A stretch of 64,000 bases of DNA. It comes from Bacteroidales bacterium (GTDB lineage: Bacteria > Bacteroidota > Bacteroidia > Bacteroidales > F082). Under the pieces are notes generated by a model. That model saw only the letters and a program-made list of their open reading frames with translations. It searched no databases and was not told the DNA's origin. Below are positions 45,463 to 53,853 of the stretch, in pieces (the stretch's first letter is position 1; each line of letters begins with the position of its first letter). The translations under genes and the position numbers were made by a program. The stretch spans positions 62,001 to 126,000 of the forward strand of contig JAGBQJ010000023.1 of NCBI GenBank assembly GCA_017632935.1, in the 5' to 3' direction.

Positions 45463-45491
45463 TTGTATATTCAAAAAGTTCTCTATATTTG
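45463..45491 (+). promoter_or_regulatory. Promoter of the LRR lipoprotein gene
   Basis: TTG at 45463-45465 and TATATTTG at 45484-45491 are 18 bp apart. The start codon follows 21 bp after the -7 box. The rest of 45306-45462 is AT-rich with no gene seen. Confidence 0.6.
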
Positions 45492-45511
45492 CAGCGTCAA
45501 GACAAACCAAA

Positions 45512-46531
45512 ATGGCTATCAAACGACACATAGTATTATTAATGGTGATAGGATTATTCACATCATGCGTAACCCAACGCGCCAAGTATGTGACGCATGT
45601 TCCTGATTCGGTGACAGTGTTTAATATAGTCAATGCCGAAATACAATATCTTGACATCCCCAAAGACAATAAAATCGAAGTGCTCTCGCTGACCAACTGC
45701 GGTCTCGGCCGGATTCCTTCGAGCATCAAACATTGCAAGCATCTGCAAAGACTGAACTTGGAAGGCAACCAAATCAAGCACATTCCTAGATGGCTCAGTT
45801 CGCTCGATAGTCTTGAAGAAATCAACTTGAATTTCAACAAACTGAACTTGAAAAGACGGGATATCCGCCGCTTGTCGAAGATAGAAGACGTCCTGTTGGC
45901 GGGCAATGGCATCAAAAAACTCCCCGACAATGTCGGCTGCCTGCGTTGTGAAAGCCTGAACCTATCAAAGAACCAACTCAGCACTTTGCCCAAGTCGTTT
46001 GCCGAGATGAAACAAGTCAGATACTTGATTTTCTATGAGAACATGTTTGAATCCATTCCAGAAGAATTAGCCGGATTCAAGGATTTGAAGCACTTGGATT
46101 TCTACAAGAACAACATCAAGGAAATCCCTGATTTCATTGGCGACATGAACAACTTGCAACAACTTTTCCTTTCGTTCAACAAGATCGAGGAGATTCCTAA
46201 TACCTTGCGCAACCTGAAACGTCTGAAATATTTCTATATCCATCACAACGAACTCCACTTCCTACCCGAATGGATTACGGAAATGGATTCCATAGAACGT
46301 TTTGGTGTGGGCTTCAACCACCTTCTGAACTTGCCGGATGTGTCGAAAATGAAAGCGCTGAAGGACTTCGACTGCGAGCAGAACCTGCTGGAACGTTTCC
46401 CTTGGGAACTCCTTGAAAAGCCCGATATGGAGATGATTAATGCGCGAAACAATGCGTTTATGCTCACTGACGAGGAAAGACTGCGGCTTATCAAAGCAAG
46501 CAGAACCATCAATATCAACTATGACAATTAA
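45512..46531 (+). CDS. Leucine-rich-repeat lipoprotein
   Basis: 339 residues. Lipobox FTSC (Cys19). About 10-11 LRR units of ~23 residues span ~50-310 (LxxLxLxxNxIxxIPxxL, ribonuclease-inhibitor/plant-like spacing with PxxI ends). Probably a surface or periplasmic binding protein. The blaI gene starts 15 bp after the stop, so it may be in one operon with BlaI and M56-TonB. Confidence 0.88.
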   Translation: MAIKRHIVLLMVIGLFTSCVTQRAKYVTHVPDSVTVFNIVNAEIQYLDIPKDNKIEVLSLTNCGLGRIPSSIKHCKHLQRLNLEGNQIKHIPRWLSSLDSLEEINLNFNKLNLKRRDIRRLSKIEDVLLAGNGIKKLPDNVGCLRCESLNLSKNQLSTLPKSFAEMKQVRYLIFYENMFESIPEELAGFKDLKHLDFYKNNIKEIPDFIGDMNNLQQLFLSFNKIEEIPNTLRNLKRLKYFYIHHNELHFLPEWITEMDSIERFGVGFNHLLNLPDVSKMKALKDFDCEQNLLERFPWELLEKPDMEMINARNNAFMLTDEERLRLIKASRTININYDN

Positions 46532-46546
46532 TCAAAAGACAACGAT

Positions 46547-46936
46547 ATGAAAGCGTCGACTATGAAAGAATTAACAAAAGCCGAAGAGCAAGTGATGCAG
46601 GTCATCTGGACCATAGGGCAGGGCTTCGCCAACGAGATTATGGCGGCCTATCCGGAACCCAAGCCGGCCTATAATACAGTGCTCTCCATCATTAAGATTT
46701 TGGAGAACAAGGGCTTCGTAAAGCACGAGACCTTCTGTCGCGCCCATCGCTACAGTGCCGCCATCAGCAAGGAGGAGTACTCCCATCGCTATCTCGGCAG
46801 CGTGGTGGAGCGTTATTTCAACAATTCCTATCTCGATCTGGTCTCGGCCTTCGCCAAGAAGGAGAACTTCTGTGTCGAGGAGCTAGAAGAGATGAGAAGA
46901 ACCATCGACGAGGCCCTCGCCTCAGAAAGGAGCTAA
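46547..46936 (+). CDS. BlaI/MecI-family repressor
   Basis: 129 residues (a second ATG at 46562 is possible). Winged-helix domain with LTKAEEQVMQVIW and YNTVLSIIKILENKGFV, the family's wing and recognition helix, and a helical dimerisation tail. In the classical system it is cleaved or released when the M56 sensor is activated. The M56 gene starts 3 bp after its stop. Confidence 0.92.
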   Translation: MKASTMKELTKAEEQVMQVIWTIGQGFANEIMAAYPEPKPAYNTVLSIIKILENKGFVKHETFCRAHRYSAAISKEEYSHRYLGSVVERYFNNSYLDLVSAFAKKENFCVEELEEMRRTIDEALASERS

Positions 46937-46939
46937 GCC

Positions 46940-48586
46940 ATGAATGCAAAAGAACTCATACTTGGTCACCTGCTGCCCATCGCAGCCACCGTTGCCGTCC
47001 TTTGGCTGGTCTATCGTCTGCTATTCCGCAACAGCAACCGCTTGCGTTTCAACCGCTTCTTCCTGCTGACCAGCCTGCTGCTGGCGCTGGCGATGCCCTT
47101 GCTGGGTCTGCTCTCGGGACTCGAAGTGCCTCAGATGGCCACCTTGAAACAAAGCCTGTTCAGCGGCTTCATGCTGAAGGAGATTATCGTCACTCCTGAC
47201 GGTCAGCCTGTGTTGCCCGAGGTGACGGTCGTCACCGAAGCGCCGTCCCGTTTCAGTGTGTGGCAAGTGGTTGGAGGAGTCTATCTGTTAGGTATGGGCG
47301 TGATGACGCTGCTCTTCCTCTTCAAGCTGGCCCGTCTCATGTTGCTCATCATCCGTTCGCCCAAGCGCAAGATGAATGGTTTCACGGCAGTATATCTGAC
47401 TAAGGTCCCTGAGCCTGTCGAAGGGCCGACCCCAACACAACCGGGTTCCTTCTCCTTCTTCCGTTACGCCATTTTCCCCAACGAAAATATGGAGCCCGAC
47501 ATCATGCGGCACGAGTTGAGCCACATCGAGCACCATCATTCCTGGGACATCCTCTTTGCCGAATTAATGATGATTGTGCAATGGTTCAACCCCTTCGTCT
47601 ATCTCTACAAGAAGGAGTTGCAGAGCCTTCACGAATACCAAGCCGACCGCGACGTGGTGGCCACTGGTGTTGACAAAAAGAACTACATGATGCTGATCCT
47701 GCAGCAGTGCACGGCTGTCGACTTCAGCGGAATGAGCAATAACTTCAGTTTAATCCTTACCAAAAAACGCATCAAGATGATTACAAGAAATGAAAAGGCC
47801 AAGGGCCTCTGGTGGAGGCTCTTGGCGACATTGCCGGTGCTGGCGATTCTACTGATTGCCAATACGAAAGTGGCAGCACAAGAAAAGAAAGCTGCTGATC
47901 AACCCATTACAGTTGAAATGGGCGCGTTTGAACTCTACAGCGATGACGGTTTCCCAATCCAACTAAAAGACACCGTTATTTACAATGAAGACGGCTCTTA
48001 TGTCAAATGTGAGACCTCTGACGCTGTCGATCCGATTTCAGGCGAGCCGCGCAAAAAGATGACAATCACTACACACAATGCCGATGGTACAACGGCCGAT
48101 AACATGAACCTTCACTGGGAGATTGATGGCGATGTGACACGTTACATTGCAGAACCTTTCTCTATTTCATCGGGAGAGTCTTTACTAATTCTTGCAGAAG
48201 GACTTTCGGAACTTGGCGACGCCGCTAATGCCGACACCGTCTACAACATCGTTGAGCAAATGCCCGAGTTTCCAGGAAAAGAGAAAGCGATGATGGAGTT
48301 TGTGACTAACAATATCCACTATCCCGAGGAGGCGAAGGAAAACGGCGTCGAAGGCCGCGTGTTTGTCGGTTTTGTCGTTGAGAAAGACGGCAGCATCAAC
48401 GAAGTCAAAGTGCTGAAAGGCATCGGTCACGGCTGCGACGAGGAGGCTGTCCGCGTGGTGAAGTCCATGCCGAAATGGAAACCCGGAATGCAAAAGGGCA
48501 AACCCGTCAGAGTGCATTACCAAATGCCGTTCTTCTTCAAGCTGACAGAAAAACAGACAAAAGCATGTAAGGCCGTCATTCAATGA
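46940..48586 (+). CDS. M56 (BlaR1-type) membrane peptidase with TonB C-terminal domain
   Basis: 548 residues. A clear Shine-Dalgarno (AAAGGAG, 7 bp upstream) marks the start. Membrane segments near 8-28, 38-60, 108-138 and 287-305; zinc motif HELSH at 191-195 and HEYQAD at 231-236. The periplasmic C-terminus has a TonB domain (~440-540, YPEEAKENGVEGRVFVGFVVEKDGSI) in place of a penicillin-binding domain. An insertion PEPVEGPTPTQ (158-168) is encoded by the repeat CCTGAGCCTGTCGAAGGG. Probably senses or relays an envelope signal to BlaI. Confidence 0.9.
   Translation: MNAKELILGHLLPIAATVAVLWLVYRLLFRNSNRLRFNRFFLLTSLLLALAMPLLGLLSGLEVPQMATLKQSLFSGFMLKEIIVTPDGQPVLPEVTVVTEAPSRFSVWQVVGGVYLLGMGVMTLLFLFKLARLMLLIIRSPKRKMNGFTAVYLTKVPEPVEGPTPTQPGSFSFFRYAIFPNENMEPDIMRHELSHIEHHHSWDILFAELMMIVQWFNPFVYLYKKELQSLHEYQADRDVVATGVDKKNYMMLILQQCTAVDFSGMSNNFSLILTKKRIKMITRNEKAKGLWWRLLATLPVLAILLIANTKVAAQEKKAADQPITVEMGAFELYSDDGFPIQLKDTVIYNEDGSYVKCETSDAVDPISGEPRKKMTITTHNADGTTADNMNLHWEIDGDVTRYIAEPFSISSGESLLILAEGLSELGDAANADTVYNIVEQMPEFPGKEKAMMEFVTNNIHYPEEAKENGVEGRVFVGFVVEKDGSINEVKVLKGIGHGCDEEAVRVVKSMPKWKPGMQKGKPVRVHYQMPFFFKLTEKQTKACKAVIQ
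47404..47431. repeat. CCTGAGCCTGTCGAAGGG repeat inside the M56 gene
   Basis: This short GC-rich element, known to me as a dispersed repeat in several bacterial genomes, is in frame here and encodes PEPVEGP between a core strand and the FSFFRYAIF segment. Confidence 0.65.
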
Positions 48587-49217
48587 CCAACTGTTCCCAC
48601 TTGATTTTGGGAACATACTGCACGCCGTCGGTGTCGCGATAATACGCCAGTTTGTCGCCCGCATCGACGGCTTGCAGTTTGATGGTCTCCTTGCCTTTGC
48701 CGATGGCTAATATCAGCAACGGCTCGTAAGGCAGCTGGAAGGCCTCGGTAATCTTCGCCTTGTTGAAGGCGCCTATCATGATGCCGTTGAGGCCCATCTC
48801 GGTGGCTTTCAGTAACATGCTTTGCGCCGCAATACCCAAATCAATGTCCACAAACTTGTTTTCGGACACGGTGCTGCAAATGATGATGAAAGCTTCGGGC
48901 TCAGTGCCGGGGAAGGGGAGGTGCAGTTCGGGCAACAAACCGCCTAGTTTCATGTTCTGCACGATAATGTCGGCGCCCGTTTCCTTAGTGACGAGTTTAA
49001 AACGAAGCACCTGCTGGTTTTTCGCCGAGGCAATCTTGGTGTTCACCGCCACGATGCGTTCCAGCATGTCGCGTTTCACCTCAAAGTCCTGATTGTAACC
49101 GCGATAGCTGCGGTTTTTCTCCATCAGCGTCTCGATGGAAGTATGTTTCACCACGGTCTTTTTGGCCCCTTTGCCAAAGACCTCTTCATAGCGTTTTTCT
49201 AAATACCCGTCTGCCAT
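48576..49217 (-). CDS. Nitroreductase-family protein
   Basis: 213 residues. FMN-dependent nitroreductase fold: NRSYRGYNQDFEVKRDMLERIV at the N-terminal FMN-phosphate site, DLGIAAQSMLLKATEMGLNGIMIGAF in the core, LLILAIGKGKE near the end. Substrate unknown. The 3' end overlaps the M56 gene by 11 bp (convergent); the start is 5 bp from the kinase-like gene stop, so those two form a unit. Confidence 0.9.
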   Translation of the reverse strand: MADGYLEKRYEEVFGKGAKKTVVKHTSIETLMEKNRSYRGYNQDFEVKRDMLERIVAVNTKIASAKNQQVLRFKLVTKETGADIIVQNMKLGGLLPELHLPFPGTEPEAFIIICSTVSENKFVDIDLGIAAQSMLLKATEMGLNGIMIGAFNKAKITEAFQLPYEPLLILAIGKGKETIKLQAVDAGDKLAYYRDTDGVQYVPKIKWEQLVIE

Positions 49218-49222
49218 AGAAT

Positions 49223-49873
49223 TTATTTCACAAGGTATGGAAACTTTTTCTTGATGTTGTCAGCCAGGAACTGCGCCACGAGGTCGGTGGAGAACTGTGA
49301 GACGTTGAACACAAAGTCGTAATTACGGGCATCATAGCGTGACACATGAGTGACGGTCTTTGTATAGTTTTCGCGGATATCGTCGATTTTATCGATGCGC
49401 TGGCTGGCGGCGTCTTCGTCCAAAGCATACTTTTCCATCACACGTTTCACGCGGGTCTTCTTGTCGGCGATGATAAAAATCTTCATGGCACATGGGTGGT
49501 CCCTGAATATATGGAATCCTGAACGTCCTATGATGATACATGACTCCTGCGTGGCCAAGTCGCGAAGAATTTGTGTTTCGGCAAGATAAATCTGTTGCGA
49601 GGTCACCTCTCGGTCTTCCTGAGCGGTGTAACCACCTCGACCAGCAGCACCAAATTGTTGATAGAACCGGCAGAAGTCGCTCCACCAGTTAGTTTTGGTG
49701 GCTTTGATGTGCTGCAACTCCTCAACGGTTAGGTTGAATTGAGAAGTTAAGGCATCGAGAATAGCCTTGTCGTAAACATTGATACCAAGCAACTCGCCGA
49801 GCTTGCAGGCGATTTCCTTGCCACCCGAACCGAACTCTCGGTTGATGGCGATAACAAATTTTGGATTTTCCAT
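49223..49873 (-). CDS. Cytidylate-kinase-like protein
   Basis: 216 residues from ATG at 49873 (MENPKFVIAINREFGSGGKEIACKLGE). An in-frame ATG at 49918 lies upstream of the -7 element. The P-loop variant REFGSGGKEIA and the later CIIIGRSGFHIFRDHPCAMKIFI fit cytidylate kinase-like family 2, a relative of Cmk often annotated with unclear substrate. Followed by the nitroreductase gene. Confidence 0.88.
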   Translation of the reverse strand: MENPKFVIAINREFGSGGKEIACKLGELLGINVYDKAILDALTSQFNLTVEELQHIKATKTNWWSDFCRFYQQFGAAGRGGYTAQEDREVTSQQIYLAETQILRDLATQESCIIIGRSGFHIFRDHPCAMKIFIIADKKTRVKRVMEKYALDEDAASQRIDKIDDIRENYTKTVTHVSRYDARNYDFVFNVSQFSTDLVAQFLADNIKKKFPYLVK

Positions 49874-49893
49874 CGTTGTGGGTATTGAAGGGA

Positions 49894-49901
49894 CAAAAGT
49901 A
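49894..49901 (-). promoter_or_regulatory. -7 element of the cytidylate-kinase-like gene
   Basis: Minus strand reads TACTTTTG, 20 bp before the ATG at 49873. Confidence 0.55.
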
Positions 49902-49911
49902 CAAAATTGGA

Positions 49912-49940
49912 TTGACATTCAACTTCTTTTTGTAATTTTG
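49912..49940 (+). promoter_or_regulatory. Promoter of the HYC_CC_PP gene
   Basis: TTG at 49912-49914 and TAATTTTG at 49933-49940 are 18 bp apart. The ATG at 49945 is 4 bp after the -7 box, so the mRNA should be leaderless. Confidence 0.55.
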
Positions 49941-49944
49941 CAGC

Positions 49945-50409
49945 ATGAAAAAACGAATCCTGCAAATTGGTTCCCTATTGATGGCCTTTGCGGTATTGTT
50001 CGTCTCAGTGGGTTGGGACGTGAAGTTCCATTACTGCACCGAAGACCACCACATCATGGGTAGCTTCAGCGATGCCGCCGCCGAGTGCGTGCATTGCATA
50101 GGGCACCATCATGATCATGAGATGGAAGCCGCATCGCCACAGGATGTCGTGCAATTCAACGCCAAATGCTGCTGTGAGGACTTCGACAGCAAGATCCAAT
50201 TCACCGACAACTACGTTTTTTCGCCCGACAAACACTTGATTGTCAACTTACAATCCTTTATCCTGCCTCATCTCGACTTGACGGAGATCTGCGCCCAAGT
50301 GAGCACAGTTTTCAACAACCATTCGCAGAGAAAGACACTCAAATTTCTTTCTGGGCGGGAGAGGATTGTGTATTTCTCTTCGCTTAGGCTTAATCCTTTG
50401 GTTTTCTGA
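49945..50409 (+). CDS. HYC_CC_PP-type small exported protein, putative metal role
   Basis: 154 residues. N-terminal membrane or signal segment (~5-24), HYC at 29-31, a His/Cys-rich loop (CVHCIGHHHDHEM, 48-60) and CCCEDF at 75-80. This pattern matches the Bacteroidota HYC_CC_PP family often found beside TonB-dependent receptors. Cysteine and histidine content suggests metal binding (inferred). The receptor gene lies 186 bp downstream across a large inverted repeat. Confidence 0.75.
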   Translation: MKKRILQIGSLLMAFAVLFVSVGWDVKFHYCTEDHHIMGSFSDAAAECVHCIGHHHDHEMEAASPQDVVQFNAKCCCEDFDSKIQFTDNYVFSPDKHLIVNLQSFILPHLDLTEICAQVSTVFNNHSQRKTLKFLSGRERIVYFSSLRLNPLVF

Positions 50410-50426
50410 ATAGACCGCAACCTGGA

Positions 50427-50553
50427 TTCCCCTTTGGGGAATGGAGTGCTATCCATATTCCATATCGCGGCGGCTTGTGGTGCTTACATTGAGCAGACTT
50501 TTACTGCCGCCGCATTATACATTGATCGCTCCACTCCATTCCCCGAAGGGGAA
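50427..50553. repeat. 127-bp nested inverted repeat, possible miniature mobile element
   Basis: The outer arms 50427-50448 and 50532-50553 are 22-bp inverted repeats with one mismatch, and each arm is itself a hairpin (TTCCCC-TTT-GGGGAA, TTCCCC-GAA-GGGGAA). Inside, GCGGCGGC (50467-50474) pairs with GCCGCCGC (50506-50513). It fills the gap between the HYC_CC_PP and TonB-receptor genes and has no coding content. Confidence 0.75.
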
Positions 50554-50595
50554 CCTTCACAACAACCATATACGTAAAACAATAATTCAAATCCA

Positions 50596-52857
50596 ATGAA
50601 AACCAAACATATAACTTTAATAACCTTATTATTATTAGCCTTCGGCTCTGTCGCGTTCGCACAAACGCAGGGCTTCATTGAAGGCACAGTTTACGAAGAG
50701 GCCGAAAACGGCCAACGCACTCCGCTGCCAGGTGTGAATGTGTATTGGAAAATCGTCAACGAGGGTGTGGTGACTGATGCCCATGGACACTATAAAATAC
50801 CGCTGCATGAGACCGTTTGCTGCCTCGTGTTCAGTTTCATCAGCTATGAGAACGACACCATCCACCACATGTCGGAGCCTGCGCATTACGACCATGTCTT
50901 CCATTCCACCCACATGCTGAACGAGGTGGAAATTGCCGCCCGACAAAAAGCCACCACCATCAACCCCATCAAGGCCATTGCTGTGCAAAACATTACCTCA
51001 GAAGGCTTGCGTCGTGCGGCCTGTTGCAGTCTGGCTGAGAGTTTCGAGACCAACGCCTCGGTCGACGTGTCCTACAGCGATGCCGTCACAGGTGCCAAAC
51101 AAATTGAATTGCTGGGTTTAAGTGGCCTTTACACCCAGATGATGGCCGAAAATATGCCCAACTTTCGAGGTCTGGCCTCAACCTTCGGCTTGACATACGT
51201 ACCAGGCACATGGATGAACGCCATCCAAATTTCCAAAGGAACTTCTTCAGTGAGAAATGGTTACGAGTCCATCAGTGGACAGATTAATGTCGATTACAAA
51301 CGGCCTGAGCCAGGGGAAAGCGAAAAACTATACCTCAACTTTTACGGCAACACGATGACCATGACGGAGCTCAATTTCAACACTCGTTGGAACGTGGGTA
51401 AAAACGGGAGCATGATGCTCCTCGGTCACGCCAACCAAAACTACATGAAAATGGACGGCAACGGCGACAATTTCATCGACGACCCGATGGTGACCCAAGG
51501 CAATATTTTCTTCCGCTACAACTATGCCAAGGACTGGTTTGAAGGCATGTGGGGCGTGAAGGCGCTTTACGAAAACCGCTGGGGCGGCCAGATGGATTAC
51601 CTCCCGTGGCCTAACACAGGGATGACGGGAGTCGGTTTTATCATCGCGACCCAACGTTATGAGGCCTTTTCCAAGACAGGCTTCCTTTTCGACCGCAACG
51701 ACACCAGCCTCGGTTTTCAGCAACAGTTCGTCTATCACGATTCAGGCTCATCTTATTTCGGGAGAACTTACTATGACGCTACCCAAACTTCCTACTACGC
51801 CAACCTGCTGTTCGATTCCTATCTCGTCAACGAACAACACAAATACTCGGTGGGCGCAAGTTACTCCTACGACAAATACGACGAGCATCTCAATGATATG
51901 AATTTATCAACCCATATTGACAGTACTTTCCAACGCGTCGAGCATGTCCCTGGGGCCTTCGCCGAGTATGTCTTCAACGACGACCACCATTGGAGCGTCA
52001 TCGCAGGCTTCCGCGCCGACTATAACAGCTACTACAAGAAGATGCTCTACACGCCCCGTCTGCATGTGCGTTTCATGACCCACGACGAGCTAACCCTAAG
52101 AGCCTCTGCTGGAAAGGGATACCGCTCGCCCAATGTACTAGCCGAAAACTCCACGATGTTTGCCTCGTCGAGAGCCATTCGTTTCATAGACACGCCTAAG
52201 ATGGAAGAGGCCTGGAACTACGGCATCAACCTGACCAAAGGCATCGACATCGGCTGGCGCGAATTGACCATCCAAGCCGACTTCTATCGCACCGACTTCG
52301 TCAACCAAATCGTCCTCGACCGCGATGCTGACGCACATCAAATTCGCATTTACAACCTCGACGGAAAATCCTATTCCAACAGTGCCCAAATCGAGGCTAA
52401 CTGCGAGATTATCAAAAACTTAGACCTGACCTTAGCCTTCCGCTACAACGATGTGAAGATGACCATCAACGACACCTTGCGCGAGAAACCTTTCGTCAAC
52501 CGTTATAAGGGTCTGGTCTCGATGTCGTATGCCCCGGGCACTTGGCAGTTCGATTTCACGACCCAGTTCAACGGTGACAGCCGCGTGCCCAACCTGAGTG
52601 GCAACGCTTCCGCTGTGGCCAATGGCCAGGACATCGGTCGCTCGCCTTTCTATGTCATCATGAACGCACAGATTACTAAGAAGTTAGGTAAGTGCTGGGA
52701 ACTCTATATCGGTGGCGAGAACCTGACCAATTACAAGCAGGACGATCCCATCATCTCGGCCGACAATCCCGCCAGCGAGGATTTCGATGCCTCAATGGTC
52801 TGGGGACCGTTGTCGGGAATTCGTGCTTATTTGGGTGTACGTTTTCAAATCAAATGA
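50596..52857 (+). CDS. TonB-dependent receptor, probably for metal
   Basis: 753 residues. Signal peptide 1-22 (AFAQ). Carboxypeptidase-regulatory-like domain (~26-105), plug domain (~125-245, with GTSSVRNGYESISGQINVDYKRP) and a beta-barrel ending in RAYLGVRFQIK with terminal aromatic pattern. An upstream HYC_CC_PP gene and Cys/His-rich plug (RRAACCSLAESF) hint at a metal or metal-complex substrate; this is inference. A 32-bp palindrome starts at the base after the stop codon. Confidence 0.9.
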   Translation: MKTKHITLITLLLLAFGSVAFAQTQGFIEGTVYEEAENGQRTPLPGVNVYWKIVNEGVVTDAHGHYKIPLHETVCCLVFSFISYENDTIHHMSEPAHYDHVFHSTHMLNEVEIAARQKATTINPIKAIAVQNITSEGLRRAACCSLAESFETNASVDVSYSDAVTGAKQIELLGLSGLYTQMMAENMPNFRGLASTFGLTYVPGTWMNAIQISKGTSSVRNGYESISGQINVDYKRPEPGESEKLYLNFYGNTMTMTELNFNTRWNVGKNGSMMLLGHANQNYMKMDGNGDNFIDDPMVTQGNIFFRYNYAKDWFEGMWGVKALYENRWGGQMDYLPWPNTGMTGVGFIIATQRYEAFSKTGFLFDRNDTSLGFQQQFVYHDSGSSYFGRTYYDATQTSYYANLLFDSYLVNEQHKYSVGASYSYDKYDEHLNDMNLSTHIDSTFQRVEHVPGAFAEYVFNDDHHWSVIAGFRADYNSYYKKMLYTPRLHVRFMTHDELTLRASAGKGYRSPNVLAENSTMFASSRAIRFIDTPKMEEAWNYGINLTKGIDIGWRELTIQADFYRTDFVNQIVLDRDADAHQIRIYNLDGKSYSNSAQIEANCEIIKNLDLTLAFRYNDVKMTINDTLREKPFVNRYKGLVSMSYAPGTWQFDFTTQFNGDSRVPNLSGNASAVANGQDIGRSPFYVIMNAQITKKLGKCWELYIGGENLTNYKQDDPIISADNPASEDFDASMVWGPLSGIRAYLGVRFQIK

Positions 52858-52889
52858 ATGTAGAGACGCAAAATTTTGCGTCTCTACAT
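52858..52889. repeat. Perfect 32-bp palindrome of the TAGAGACGC family
   Basis: ATGTAGAGACGCAAAA is followed directly by its exact reverse complement, with no spacer. It begins one base after the TonB-receptor stop. It shares the TAGAGACGC arm with the hairpin at 26030-26049, so this is a dispersed element that may act as a terminator. Confidence 0.85.
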
Positions 52890-52900
52890 CAAAAAATACC

Positions 52901-52908
52901 TACTTTTG
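52901..52908 (+). promoter_or_regulatory. -7 element of the Sel1 lipoprotein gene
   Basis: TACTTTTG, exact consensus, 19 bp before the ATG at 52928. It excludes in-frame starts upstream. Confidence 0.55.
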
Positions 52909-52927
52909 CAGTCCAAATCTCATCGAA

Positions 52928-53803
52928 ATGAAGAAAACCCTTTTTCTAATCGCCATAACGTTGATGTTGGTCGCCTGCGAACAAAAAGAGAAGCAAGAAC
53001 AAGAGCAGCAACAAAAAAAAGAGACTATTGTCCCACAATATTTACCTCCTCCAGTCCAACAAATCCCGCTCACCAACCAAGGTGACCAAAACAGTCCCGT
53101 ATTGCAAATGGAAGAAGGCAAGCCTCTTGATTTCAGCCAATTGCAAGGCAATAATCAATCAATAGAGGAGCGTGTTGCTTCCAAAATTGATTCTATTCGT
53201 TACAAGGCCGAACAAGGCGATGCCAAGTTCCAATATGCCTACGGCATGTGTTACGAGAAAGGCTGGGGCGTGGAACAGGATACGAAAGAGGCTATGGCAT
53301 GGTACCAAAAGGCTGCTGCCCAGAAAAACGGACCTGCTTACAATTCCATTGGTAATTTTTACCGCACTGGCACTGGCGTAAAAGTTGACCCCAAACAGGC
53401 CTTTGGCTGGTACCAAAAAGGTGCCCAAGTTGAAGATGATCAAGCTATGCTTAACCTTGGCAATTGCTATTTTTACGGCATGGGCGTGGAAAAAGACGAA
53501 AAAACAGCTGTGAAATGGTGGGAAAAAGCGGCAGAGGCCAACAATGCGTATGCCATGGCGCAGTTGGGTGACTGTTATTTTTATGGTATAGGTGTGGAAA
53601 AAGATTTATCTAAGGCCATAGGATACTATCAACCCGCTGCCGACAAAAACATCAGCAACGCACAATACCGTCTTGGTGTTTTGTATTACACCGGAAACGG
53701 TGTAGAACAAGACCAGACTTACGCCAAGCTGCTCATGAGTAAGGCCAGCAACGGCGGAATGAAAGAAGCACAGGAGTTCTTAAACAAGAACTTCCCGAAA
53801 TAA
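52928..53803 (+). CDS. Sel1-repeat lipoprotein
   Basis: 291 residues from ATG at 52928. Lipobox LVAC (Cys17), then a Gln/Glu-rich linker (KEKQEQEQQQKKE) and a proline-rich stretch. Five Sel1-like repeats of ~36 residues (~93-285), each with a G-x-G-V-x-x-D turn and A-x-x-W-Y/W-x-K-A-A. Such proteins are protein-interaction scaffolds; the partner is unknown. Confidence 0.9.
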   Translation: MKKTLFLIAITLMLVACEQKEKQEQEQQQKKETIVPQYLPPPVQQIPLTNQGDQNSPVLQMEEGKPLDFSQLQGNNQSIEERVASKIDSIRYKAEQGDAKFQYAYGMCYEKGWGVEQDTKEAMAWYQKAAAQKNGPAYNSIGNFYRTGTGVKVDPKQAFGWYQKGAQVEDDQAMLNLGNCYFYGMGVEKDEKTAVKWWEKAAEANNAYAMAQLGDCYFYGIGVEKDLSKAIGYYQPAADKNISNAQYRLGVLYYTGNGVEQDQTYAKLLMSKASNGGMKEAQEFLNKNFPK

Positions 53804-53806
53804 ACG

Positions 53807-53834
53807 AAAATGCCACCTTTAGGGGTGGCATTTT
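53807..53834. terminator. Bidirectional terminator
   Basis: An 11-bp stem (AAAATGCCACC with GGTGGCATTTT) and a 6-nt loop between the convergent Sel1 and ROK genes. Confidence 0.88.
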
Positions 53835-53853
53835 CTGTTTGTAGCCTATTATC

